DNA of 64,000 bases from an uncultured Clostridia bacterium (lineage in GTDB: Bacteria; Bacillota; Clostridia; TANB77; CAG-508): contig CALYAA010000004.1 in NCBI GenBank assembly GCA_944393385.1, positions 1 to 64,000 on the forward strand. Reading direction: 5' to 3'. Every line of letters begins with the position of its first letter. Positions within the stretch are counted from its first letter, which is position 1. Of the stretch, positions 34,388-42,554 are shown in pieces. The position numbers and the translations under genes were made by a program. A model generated the notes under the pieces. It was not told where the DNA came from and did not search any database. It worked only from the letters and a program-made list of their open reading frames with translations.

Positions 34388-35329
34388 TTACATGCCTAAA
34401 ATTTTTGCTTCTACATTGTACATTTTGTATTTATTAGTTGCTTCATCTAATCTAAATTCAATTAATGTATTTTCTAATGTTTCATTATTTTGTCTTAAAT
34501 CTGTTGTAAAATATAGTCTTATTTGTGGAATTTCTAATTTATTTTTTACTATTTCTTTAAATGTTTCAGCAGTGTGTCTATCATCCTCACAAACAAGTAT
34601 TAATTGTGGCACCATTGAAAATCCAGAATCTCCTGGCACAAAGTTTTCATAAAATTCTTTGTACATCATCATTTTATCAACTAATTTTTTTTGCCAATCT
34701 GCTTCTCTTCTAATAACTTCAAATACAAAATCTATTGCTTTATTATTTTTCTTTAATCTTATTGCTCCACCTGTTGCTTTAAATGTTTTTCCTGATATTT
34801 TAGCTTGAAGTGTAGGTTTTACAGTATAGCTATCAAATGCATGTACTTTTCTCATATATGCAATTATCGTTTGATTTCCCGCTAATCTTTTTTTGATCAT
34901 AGGAACTGGTTTTACATTGTCTGTTTGTTGCCATTTACATTCAATTTCTTTTGATGTTAATAAATATTTTCCCATTTTTTCAAGACAATATATTCTATAT
35001 ATTCCTTTTCCCTCTTCTGATGTAAAATAATATCTTGTTAAAATTTTTGATTTAACAAGTTGGTCTAATTTATTATTTAGTTTATCTTGTGTCTGTGGAT
35101 TTATTCCTTTATATTCAAGCATTTGATAAATTTGTCTTGAAGTAATAAATTCAAATTCATTTACTATTTCTAATATTGCAAAATGTATATCTGTTATATG
35201 TCCTATGTTTATTTTATGTACAATTTGATTCATTGATACATATCCATCTTTTCCATCAAATGTTTTTATTTCTCCTTCTCTTATTGCAAATGGTGATACT
35301 TTTGCTTTGATTTGATTATCTTCGACCAT
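34388..35329 (-). CDS. Winged-helix protein resembling the replication-relaxation family
   Basis: 313 residues. The N-terminal third carries winged-helix signals (HITDIHFAILEIVNEFEFITSRQIYQML, then LDQLVKSKILTRYYF and YCLEKMGKYLL). The second half looks like a nuclease-fold domain: KAIDFVFEVIRREADWQKKLVDKMM and VPQLILVCEDDRHTAETFKEI. This layout resembles replication-relaxation proteins of mobile elements, but no conjugation genes are near. AAAGGAGG precedes the ATG. The downstream partner is the acyltransferase-like gene. The assignment is tentative. Confidence 0.5.
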   Translation of the reverse strand: MVEDNQIKAKVSPFAIREGEIKTFDGKDGYVSMNQIVHKINIGHITDIHFAILEIVNEFEFITSRQIYQMLEYKGINPQTQDKLNNKLDQLVKSKILTRYYFTSEEGKGIYRIYCLEKMGKYLLTSKEIECKWQQTDNVKPVPMIKKRLAGNQTIIAYMRKVHAFDSYTVKPTLQAKISGKTFKATGGAIRLKKNNKAIDFVFEVIRREADWQKKLVDKMMMYKEFYENFVPGDSGFSMVPQLILVCEDDRHTAETFKEIVKNKLEIPQIRLYFTTDLRQNNETLENTLIEFRLDEATNKYKMYNVEAKILGM

Positions 35330-35403
35330 TTTTATTCCTCCTTTTATTAAGATATAATTTTATCTTAATTATATATACTAACATAATTATTATACAGCTT
35401 TTT

Positions 35404-36126
35404 CTAATTTTTTTCAACTGTTAATTGTTTTACTTCACTTTCTTTTAAATATCTCCATTGTCCTATTTTTAAATCTTTTACATCTATATTTCCTATTTTA
35501 CTTCTATGTAGTGCTATTACTTTTTTTCCTATAGATTCACACATTTTTCTGATTTGTCTATTTTTACCTTCATGAATTGTTATTTCTAATCTTGAAATAT
35601 CTTTTTCTTCATCTGTTTTTAATATTTTGACTTTAGCAGGTTTTGTTATATAATCTTCTATTATTACTCCTTTTCTGAGTTGTTCAACTTCTGTTTTATT
35701 TACTATTCCTTTTAGTGTAACTGTGTAAGTTTTTGTTATTTCGTGTTTTGGATGTGTTACTTTATATACAAAATCTCCATCATTTGTTAATATTAATGCT
35801 CCAGATGTATACATATCTAACCTTCCAACTGGAACAATCCTTTCTTTTACTTTTACTAAATCTAGTACTTTATCTCTTCCAAATTGTTCTTCTGCAGTTG
35901 TTACATATCCTATTGGTTTATTTAATAAAATATATATTTTTTTATTTTGTTTTTTTACTTCTTTTCCTTCAAATGTTACTTTGTCTTTTTGAGGATTAAT
36001 TTTTATTCCTAGTTCTGTTACTATATTATTGTTAATTTCTACTTTTCCTTGTAAGATATATTCTTCACATTTTCTTCTTGATGCTATACCACATTCTGCT
36101 AAATATTTTTGAAGTCTTTCTTCCAT
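35404..36126 (-). CDS. Pseudouridine synthase RluB/RsuA family
   Basis: 240 residues. An N-terminal S4 RNA-binding domain (RLQKYLAECGIASRRKCEEYILQGKVEINNNIV, 4-36) is followed by the catalytic domain. The catalytic Asp lies in PVGRLDMYTSGALILTNDG (about 97-115), with KTYTV and the terminal EGKNRQIRKMCESIGKKV. The overall pattern fits RluB, which makes pseudouridine 2605 in 23S rRNA, but RsuA-type 16S targets are not excluded. The start has AAAGGAT 12 bases upstream. Confidence 0.9.
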   Translation of the reverse strand: MEERLQKYLAECGIASRRKCEEYILQGKVEINNNIVTELGIKINPQKDKVTFEGKEVKKQNKKIYILLNKPIGYVTTAEEQFGRDKVLDLVKVKERIVPVGRLDMYTSGALILTNDGDFVYKVTHPKHEITKTYTVTLKGIVNKTEVEQLRKGVIIEDYITKPAKVKILKTDEEKDISRLEITIHEGKNRQIRKMCESIGKKVIALHRSKIGNIDVKDLKIGQWRYLKESEVKQLTVEKN

Positions 36127-36307
36127 ATTATATGGTTATCCTTTCCTTTTCTACTATATAAATATAATTACATTAATAAATAATTTTCTAGTTCAATTTT
36201 TTATTTACTTTTTATAGCAAGTCTTTTTTTTTTGTACTATTTTTGCGTTTTTTGCATATTATATATTAATTCCTTTTACTTTTCTAAAAGGCTTTATATA
36301 GATTTCT

Positions 36308-36328
36308 CCGGCAAGATTCTCTTGCCGG
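36308..36328 (-). terminator. GC-rich hairpin after the RluD gene
   Basis: CCGGCAAG and CTTGCCGG with a 5-nt loop, adjacent to the stop at 36329. The U-run on the minus side is weak, so termination may be partial. Confidence 0.5.
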
Positions 36329-37249
36329 TTAATTATTATCTAATTTATCTAATATTTCTTGAAAATATTGTGGTAATGGTGCTTCTAAGTGCATATCTTT
36401 TTTAGTTATAGGATGTTTAAAATCTAGTGCTTTTGCATGTAAGCATTGTCCAATTACGCCAAATTCATTTTTTCCGTTTGAATATGTATAGTCTCCAATA
36501 ACAGGAAAACCTATATATGATAAATGTACACGTATTTGATGTGTTCTTCCTGTTTCTATATTAATTTCTAATAGAGTGTATTTTTCATATTTTTTTAGAA
36601 CCTTAATATGTGTTATTGCCTCTTTTCCATTTTTTACAACTGCCATCTTTTTTCTGTCTGTATTACTTCTTCCTATTGGCATATTTATTGTTGCTTCATT
36701 TTCTTTAAAAACTCCCCTAACTAACGCAATATATGTTTTTTTTACTTCATGGTTTTTAATTTGTTCACTCATTTTTACATGTGCATTATCATTTTTGGCA
36801 ACAATAAGTAATCCAGATGTATCTTTGTCTAATCTATGTACAATACCTGGTCTAATTTCTCCTCCTATTCCTGATAAGCTATCCTTACATTTTGCTAAAA
36901 TTGCATTTACTAAAGTTCCTTCTAAATTTCCATTTGCAGGATGTACTACCATACCTTTTGGTTTGTTTACAACTATTATATCACTATCTTCATAAATAAC
37001 GTCTATTGGAATGTCCTGTGCTTTTAATTCTATTGGTTTTGGTTCTGGAATTTTAATAGTTATTTTATCATTTTCTTGAACTTTATATGATACTTTTTGT
37101 TTTTTTCCATTTACTAAAATATTCTCTTCTTCAATTAATCTTTGTGCAGATGTCCTAGTTATACTTTTATTTATTTGTGCTATATATGTATCTAAACGCT
37201 TTCCTTTTTCTTCTTTTGGTACAATATATTCTTCCAATTTATAAATCAT
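36329..37249 (-). CDS. rluD: Pseudouridine synthase RluD family
   Basis: 306 residues. An S4 domain (GKRLDTYIAQINKSITRTSAQRLIEEENILVNGK) is followed by the RluA/RluC/RluD catalytic domain. The catalytic motif is IVHRLDKDTSGLLIVAKND (about 134-152), with AIVEVNKPKGMVVHPA-like VNKPKGMVVHPANGN before it and ETGRTHQIRVHLSYIGFPVIGDYTY after it. RluD-type enzymes modify helix 69 of 23S rRNA. The S4 domain and length favour RluD, though the exact target is not proven. Confidence 0.9.
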   Translation of the reverse strand: MIYKLEEYIVPKEEKGKRLDTYIAQINKSITRTSAQRLIEEENILVNGKKQKVSYKVQENDKITIKIPEPKPIELKAQDIPIDVIYEDSDIIVVNKPKGMVVHPANGNLEGTLVNAILAKCKDSLSGIGGEIRPGIVHRLDKDTSGLLIVAKNDNAHVKMSEQIKNHEVKKTYIALVRGVFKENEATINMPIGRSNTDRKKMAVVKNGKEAITHIKVLKKYEKYTLLEINIETGRTHQIRVHLSYIGFPVIGDYTYSNGKNEFGVIGQCLHAKALDFKHPITKKDMHLEAPLPQYFQEILDKLDNN

Positions 37250-37347
37250 TTCCTTTCTAATTCAAAAAATATATGCTTTTGTATTACAGAATAAATTTTT
37301 ATTAAATTGCTTGATTTAAATTATATAATTTTACATGTTGCTATAGT

Positions 37348-37854
37348 CTATTTTTCATCTTTATTTAAAAACTTCATTTCAACATATAATTTGTCAGCTA
37401 CTGCTTGAACAACATTCTTTAATAAATATTGTTCTTCTGTCATTTTATCAATATGTGGAAATTCTTTACGAATAAATACATTTTTTATAGATACCTCTAA
37501 ATTAGCACAAAATCTATTATATGCTTTACTTAATTCAAAATATGCAATCGTTTCTGATATTAATTTTCCAATATCTCCTATACTATATACTTGTTTTAAA
37601 ATACATATTACCATTAAATACGCAATATGTGATTTATTATACTTCTTTTTTTCTGGAGCAGGCATAATGCCTTGTTTTACATAATTATTAATCATTGTTT
37701 TAGTAATTATCTTTTCTTCTCCATTGACATTTAATATTCCTAGATATTTTTCTAAATAATTTACTACTTGATCTAAATACAAATCAATTTCAGGTAATTC
37801 ATTCCACCTTGGCAAATGATGTTTTATAACTTTTTCTATTTTTTCTTCTTGCAT
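37348..37854 (-). CDS. DUF1836 family protein
   Basis: 168 residues that match the DUF1836 pattern: LPRWNELPEIDLYLDQVVNYLEKYL, then EKIITKTMINNYVKQGIMPAPEKKKYNKSHIAYLMVICILKQVYSI. The latter is a MerR-like winged-helix surface, and a helical tail follows. Members are presumed DNA-binding proteins of Firmicutes with unknown targets. GGAGGG lies upstream of the ATG at longer spacing than usual. It is flanked by an SDR gene upstream and rluD downstream on the same strand. Confidence 0.82.
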   Translation of the reverse strand: MQEEKIEKVIKHHLPRWNELPEIDLYLDQVVNYLEKYLGILNVNGEEKIITKTMINNYVKQGIMPAPEKKKYNKSHIAYLMVICILKQVYSIGDIGKLISETIAYFELSKAYNRFCANLEVSIKNVFIRKEFPHIDKMTEEQYLLKNVVQAVADKLYVEMKFLNKDEK

Positions 37855-37900
37855 TTTTATTCACATTCCCTCCTTATAAATGCAGTCTTTTGTAAACTAC

Positions 37901-38653
37901 TTATTTTATTTTTCTCCTTTGCATTTTATAAGAAACTTTAGAAACTAAATTTGTCGGTGCCATTTTTGCTCCAATTTTTGCAATTTTTATATTCCATCCT
38001 GGTATAATATAAAATTTACCTTTCAAAAATTTTTTTATCGCATATTTAGCAACATATTCACTACTTAAGCCTTTTAAAGCAAATTCTACGTCTGCAACTT
38101 TATTAAAGTTTGTATTAACTGGTCCTGGGCATAAAATACTAATTTGTACTTTTGATTTTTGTTTTTTTAATTCTGTTCTAATTGATTCTGATAATCTTAC
38201 AACATATGATTTTGTTGAATAATATGTCGCCATAAGTGGTCCAGGCATAAATCCTGCAATTGATGCAACATTTAAAATTTTTCCGCTATTTCTTTTTATC
38301 ATTTCATTAAGATATAATTTTGTCAAAATATGATAAGCTATTACATTAGTTTTTATCATCTGTAAATCCTTATCTAAGCTTGTATTTTCAAAATATCCAC
38401 AGTCTCCAAATCCAGCATTATTAACTAGTATATCAATATTTTTATAGTCTTGAAATAATTTTTTACAATTTTCTTCTTTTGATATATCCATTATAACAAT
38501 TTCTGCTTTTGTTTGAACTTGTTTTTTTACTTCTTCTAATTTTTCTACATTTCTTGCAACTAAAATTAAATCATATCCTTTTTGACTTAAAACTTTTGCA
38601 ATATCTCTCCCTATTCCAGAAGAAGCTCCTGTTATTAATGCTTTCAAACGCAC
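37901..38653 (-). CDS. Short-chain dehydrogenase/reductase
   Basis: About 250 residues of the classical SDR fold. The NAD(P)-binding TGASSGIG is at 8-15, NNAGFGD at about 78-84, the catalytic Ser near NVASIAG, and the Tyr-x3-Lys in YYSTKSYVV (about 145-153). The PG motif CPGPVNTNF follows. The basic C-terminus (KMQRRKIK) is common in the YqjQ/DltE-like subgroup. The substrate is unknown. The start is GTG at 38653 or, with better spacing from GGGAG, TTG at 38647. Confidence 0.87.
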   Translation of the reverse strand: MRLKALITGASSGIGRDIAKVLSQKGYDLILVARNVEKLEEVKKQVQTKAEIVIMDISKEENCKKLFQDYKNIDILVNNAGFGDCGYFENTSLDKDLQMIKTNVIAYHILTKLYLNEMIKRNSGKILNVASIAGFMPGPLMATYYSTKSYVVRLSESIRTELKKQKSKVQISILCPGPVNTNFNKVADVEFALKGLSSEYVAKYAIKKFLKGKFYIIPGWNIKIAKIGAKMAPTNLVSKVSYKMQRRKIK

Positions 38654-38710
38654 TACTCCCTTTCTTAAACTTTTAATCCTAGAGAATTAAATATTTTTAA
38701 TCAACCTTTA

Positions 38711-39304
38711 TTAAAAACCTTTTGTAAATGTATCTTTAAATATATTTACAATCAAGTTTACAACTGTGTTCTCATTATATAAATTAACAAAAAATTGTCT
38801 TGTAGTCGGTATAATTGCTAGTATACATGAAACAATAATTAAGGCCAAAACAGCAATAACTATTTTTTGTATAGTTTTTTTTGATAATTTAATTTTCTTT
38901 TTTGGCGTTGTTTTAACTGGTGTATCTGATTTTCTAGTTATTCCATTATATAAATTTCTAATAAAATTTGCAGTACTACCTAAATCTTCTTCATTTGTAT
39001 TATTGTTATTATATTGATTAGAAATTTTTTTTAAATTATTTTTTAACTGTATATTTTCTTGTTTTATTTTGTTATATTCTTCAATAGATATACTTTTACT
39101 TTGCAGATGATTATCATATTCTTTTCTCTTAAAATCATTTGATAATATCTCATATGCCTCATTAATTTTCATCATTCTTTCTTGACTGTATGTTGAAGAT
39201 CTTAAATCTGGATGATATTTTTTAGCTAGTGTTCTATATGCTTTTTCTATAACTTCTTTTGAAGCATTTTTATCCACTTCTAATATTTCATAATAATTTT
39301 TCAT
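38711..39304 (-). CDS. J-domain protein with C-terminal membrane helix
   Basis: 197 residues. A J-domain occupies 1-65 with the HPD motif in [13 protein letters not shown] (about 28-40), so it can stimulate DnaK ATPase. A coiled, Asn/Lys-rich linker with low complexity ([14 protein letters not shown]) follows. One membrane helix ([19 protein letters not shown]) lies near residues 148-166, and a short tail follows. There is no zinc-finger or C-terminal DnaJ domain, so it is a type III J protein that would act at the membrane. The ribosome site is weak. Confidence 0.88.
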   Translation of the reverse strand: MKNYYEILEVDKNASKEVIEKAYRTLAKKYHPDLRSSTYSQERMMKINEAYEILSNDFKRKEYDNHLQSKSISIEEYNKIKQENIQLKNNLKKISNQYNNNNTNEEDLGSTANFIRNLYNGITRKSDTPVKTTPKKKIKLSKKTIQKIVIAVLALIIVSCILAIIPTTRQFFVNLYNENTVVNLIVNIFKDTFTKGF

Positions 39305-39389
39305 ATTTTTTCTTATGTTAGTTTTTATCCAACATCTCCTCCATCTTGTTATATTCTACATTAAAACAGCAAATTTAGCAAGTATTTAC

Positions 39390-39423
39390 TTGTTATTTTC
39401 TACATTTTCTGTTATATTATAAT
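39390..39423 (+). promoter_or_regulatory. Promoter of the radical SAM gene, possibly leaderless
   Basis: -35 TTGTTA (39390-39395), a 17-bp spacer and -10 TATATT (39413-39418), overlapping a TATAAT (39418-39423). The ATG is at 39428, so transcription would begin at or a few bases before the start codon, and no Shine-Dalgarno site is present. Confidence 0.5.
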
Positions 39424-39427
39424 TATT

Positions 39428-40357
39428 ATGGAAGAAAAATATAAACATTTAAACAATTATTTAAAAGAAAAATTTGGTGAAAGAACTTTAAAAATTTGTA
39501 TTGATGGAAATTTTACTTGTCCTAACCGTAATGGAAAACTAGGTATTGGAGGTTGTATTTTTTGTAGTGAAAAAGGTTCAGGAGAACATATCAAATCATT
39601 AGAAAACACTTCTAAAAATTATACTTTTATTACAGATCAAGTTGTAAATTATTTTAATAGTTACAAAAGTAAAAGAGCAAATAAGTTTATTGTATATTTT
39701 CAAAATTTCACAAATACTTATGCTACTATAGATATTCTAAAAACAAAATATGATTTTGCATTAATTGATAGCAGAATTGTTGCTTTAGCTATTTCTACTA
39801 GACCTGATTGCATAAATGAAGATGTGTGCAAATTATTAAAATCCTATACAGATAAATATTATGTATGGGTTGAGCTTGGATTGCAAACATCTAATGACAA
39901 AACATCAAAGTTACTTAATAAATGCTGTTATTCAAAAGATTTTACTAATGCTGTTAAATTACTTAATAAATATAATATTGATATTGTAACACATATTATG
40001 GTTGGGCTTCCAAATGAGGATTTTAAGGACATACAAAATACTGTTGATTTTATTAATCAACATTCAATTCAAGGTTTAAAAATTCATTCTACATATGTTG
40101 TTAAAAATACTAAATTAGCAGATATGTATTATAATGGTATTTACACTCCCTTGACTCTTGAAGAATATTTGAATTCTGCTTGTTATATTTTAACACATAT
40201 CAGTCCAGACATAATAATACATAAAGTTTCTGGTGATGCACCAAAAGATTTACTTATTGCTCCTGAGTGGAATTCTCATAAAAAATGGATTCTAAATGGA
40301 TTAGATAAAAAATTAAAGGAAGAAAATTTGTGGCAAGGAAAATATTATAATTTATAA
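39428..40357 (+). CDS. TIGR01212-type radical SAM protein (YtqA/YhcC-like)
   Basis: 309 residues. The [4Fe-4S] cysteines are at TCPNRNGKLGIGGCIFCSEKG (about residues 29-49), with spacing longer than the plain C-x3-C-x2-C, as in this family. GSGEH follows, and then the ARP/DCI region STRPDCINEDVC, WVELGLQTSND and HIMVGLPNEDFKDIQNTV. These features fit the family that includes YtqA and E. coli YhcC, whose chemistry is not settled in my knowledge. It is alone on the plus strand, divergent from the J-domain gene. Confidence 0.88.
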   Translation: MEEKYKHLNNYLKEKFGERTLKICIDGNFTCPNRNGKLGIGGCIFCSEKGSGEHIKSLENTSKNYTFITDQVVNYFNSYKSKRANKFIVYFQNFTNTYATIDILKTKYDFALIDSRIVALAISTRPDCINEDVCKLLKSYTDKYYVWVELGLQTSNDKTSKLLNKCCYSKDFTNAVKLLNKYNIDIVTHIMVGLPNEDFKDIQNTVDFINQHSIQGLKIHSTYVVKNTKLADMYYNGIYTPLTLEEYLNSACYILTHISPDIIIHKVSGDAPKDLLIAPEWNSHKKWILNGLDKKLKEENLWQGKYYNL

Positions 40358-40406
40358 CAAATAATCATTTATTTAAAGTGAAATACACTAATTCTTTCAA
40401 CAATTA

Positions 40407-40450
40407 TTGCCAGTCTTTTTAATATTTTGATTATAAAAGACTGGCAATTT
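40407..40450. terminator. Bidirectional terminator between radical SAM and VanX-like genes
   Basis: TTGCCAGTCTTTT and AAAAGACTGGCAA form a 13-bp stem between converging genes, with T-runs on the plus side. Confidence 0.8.
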
Positions 40451-40477
40451 GTTTTTATATAATAGGAAAGTTATACT

Positions 40478-41287
40478 TTATTTTACTTGAAAGTCTAATA
40501 CACTTTCTTTTGAATCATTATCTTGAAAGTGCCACCATTCACTTCTTAAAGGTATAAATCCATTTTTCGTCATAATCTTTGCAAGAATTTTTGCTTCTTT
40601 ATTATTATAATCTACTACTGAATATACACTTAAATCATGTATTTTAGTTTGCATTTCTAATTCTTTGCCAGTTTTTAAATCTACTAATGTTAAATCTAAA
40701 GCAACTCCATAATTATGTGATGAAGCATTTTCCGCTAGAAACCATTTTTGACTATATTCAAAATTATTTACAGTTGCATTAAAATATTCTTTAAATTTAT
40801 CTGCAACTAATAAAGTATTTTGATATAAATATTTTGTTACAGAATATGGTCTATATGTATCATAAATTTTTAGTGTAAAGCCTTGTTTTAATGCTGTGTC
40901 TTCAGCAGAGAATAATTTTATTGCTGTATTTAGCATTAAAGGAACTTTAATATCTTCTCCCATCTCTGTATATAATTTTTTTCTTGTTACATTAGGTATT
41001 TCATTTCCATGTATATTATAAATTGATGATTTTGCATTTGTAATCTCATATTGAACTTGTTTTTGCATAACATCTGGCAAATTTATTAGAATAAATTTTT
41101 TATCTATTAAAACTTTTTTTCCATTTTCCATTAATGCTACAATCATTTTTTTATTATATTCATTAAAAATCTTTCCTCTTAAATATTGCTTTATCTCTAT
41201 AATTTCATCTGTATTATATATTTTACATTTTAAATCATTTGTTACCCATATTCTAGCATTTACTAAATTTTCGAAAAATTTATTCAT
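40478..41287 (-). CDS. VanX-like D-Ala-D-Ala dipeptidase (M15D)
   Basis: 269 residues from the ATG at 41287, chosen by analogy with the matching leader at 24575. The C-terminal 175 residues are an M15 zinc peptidase: KIYDTYRPYSVTKYL, the zinc site SSHNYGVALDLTL (Ser-x-His-x6-Asp) and the catalytic/zinc SEWWHF. About 95 extra N-terminal residues (LIDKKFILINLPDVM...) precede it and are not part of the VanX fold I know. No signal peptide is present, so it acts in the cytoplasm, cleaving D-Ala-D-Ala or a related dipeptide. No other van genes are near. Confidence 0.85.
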   Translation of the reverse strand: MNKFFENLVNARIWVTNDLKCKIYNTDEIIEIKQYLRGKIFNEYNKKMIVALMENGKKVLIDKKFILINLPDVMQKQVQYEITNAKSSIYNIHGNEIPNVTRKKLYTEMGEDIKVPLMLNTAIKLFSAEDTALKQGFTLKIYDTYRPYSVTKYLYQNTLLVADKFKEYFNATVNNFEYSQKWFLAENASSHNYGVALDLTLVDLKTGKELEMQTKIHDLSVYSVVDYNNKEAKILAKIMTKNGFIPLRSEWWHFQDNDSKESVLDFQVK

Positions 41288-41312
41288 AAAAAATTTCATT
41301 CCTTTCCTAGAT

Positions 41313-41347
41313 ACACATAGTTATAAAAGGACTTTATTTCAAACTAA
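41313..41347 (-). promoter_or_regulatory. Promoter/leader element shared with 24590-24632
   Basis: On the minus strand TTAGTTTGAAA, a 14-base gap, ATAACTATGTGT, then AAAGGAAT and the start. The order and near-identity to the element before the small gene upstream of clpC suggest common regulation. Confidence 0.5.
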
Positions 41348-41414
41348 TTTCATTCCTTTCTTTTTTTGCTAAAAGGTACTTACCGTAAAATGAAAAAATT
41401 TTTAAAATTATTTA

Positions 41415-42554
41415 TTAATTTACAAAAAACTTTTTAAAAATACTATACATTATTTGAGTTCCTAATATAACGGTATCTATATCTACTCGAAAATCTACAC
41501 TATGTTGTGAAAAATATTTCTCTTGCCCACAACCAACAAATATAAAAGCACCATTTCTTTCTTGTAAAATATATGAGAAATCTTCTGAGCACATTGTTGT
41601 ATAGTCTTTTATAATATTTTCTTTTCCTACAATCTCTTTTGAAACTTCTTCAACTAAATCTGTATATTCCTTACTATTTACAAGTGCTGGGTATTTGTCA
41701 TCTTTAAAAGTTACAACAGCTCTTCCATTCATAGATTTTGCAATATTTGTAGATATTTCTTCTATTCTATTTTTTATATAATCTCTTAAATCATTATTAA
41801 ATGTTCTACAAATCCCTTTCATTTCAACTTTATTAGGTATTTTATTATTACTATTTCCTCCATTTATTGCAGTAATTCCAACAACTGCTGTTTCATGAGG
41901 GCTTATATTTCTTCCTACTATTCCCTGTAACGCAAGAACTATTGAACTTGCTATATATATTGGGTCAATACATTTCTCTGGTATTGCACCATGACCTTCT
42001 TTTCCATATACAGTTATATTAAATGGATCTGTCGAAGCCATTATCGGTCCTGATTTTATTCCAATTGTTCCTTTTTTTAGCTCACTCCAAACATGTAAAG
42101 CAAAAACACAATCTACTTTTGGGTTTTCTAAAACTCCTTCTTCAATCATTTTTTTAGCTCCACCACTTGTTTCTTCTGCTGGTTGAAATAGTATTTTTAT
42201 TGTACCTTTTATTTTATCTTTTTCTTTTATTATAAGTTCTGCTAATGCCAACATTATTGTCATGTGGGCATCATGTCCACATGCATGTTGCATTTTTCCT
42301 TTTTCATCCATTTCTAATGCATCCATTTCACATCTAAATAAAACACATGGCTTTTCTGTTTTTCCTCTTAAAATCGCCATTACCCCTGTTTGGGCTATAT
42401 TTGTTCTTATTTCATAGCCTAATCTTTTTAATCTTTCAATAATATATTTTGAAGTTTCTATTTCTTCAAAACCTTTTTCTGGATGATTCCAGAAAAAGGT
42501 TTTGTCTTCTTCCATTTGTTTTTTTAATTTAATTATTTTTTCATCTATCTTCAT
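41415..42554 (-). CDS. M20D amidohydrolase/peptidase
   Basis: 379 residues from the ATG at 42554, which overlaps the end of the GNAT gene by 14 bases, so translation is coupled. The metal site is in MQHACGHDAHMTIMLALA (about 88-105), with QPAEETSGGAKKMIEEGV carrying the catalytic and metal Glu. The lid-domain region reads HVWSELKKGTIGIKSGPIMASTDPFNITVYGKEGHGAIPE. The late TTMCSEDFSYILQ contains a metal ligand. The family includes hippurate, aminoacylase and N-acetyl-diaminopimelate deacetylases. The substrate is not evident, but pairing with an acetyltransferase is suggestive. Confidence 0.92.
   Translation of the reverse strand: MKIDEKIIKLKKQMEEDKTFFWNHPEKGFEEIETSKYIIERLKRLGYEIRTNIAQTGVMAILRGKTEKPCVLFRCEMDALEMDEKGKMQHACGHDAHMTIMLALAELIIKEKDKIKGTIKILFQPAEETSGGAKKMIEEGVLENPKVDCVFALHVWSELKKGTIGIKSGPIMASTDPFNITVYGKEGHGAIPEKCIDPIYIASSIVLALQGIVGRNISPHETAVVGITAINGGNSNNKIPNKVEMKGICRTFNNDLRDYIKNRIEEISTNIAKSMNGRAVVTFKDDKYPALVNSKEYTDLVEEVSKEIVGKENIIKDYTTMCSEDFSYILQERNGAFIFVGCGQEKYFSQHSVDFRVDIDTVILGTQIMYSIFKKFFVN

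Noticed and set aside
40478-41287. Vancomycin resistance locus
   Set aside because: Only a VanX-like dipeptidase is present; the ligase, dehydrogenase and two-component genes are missing nearby.
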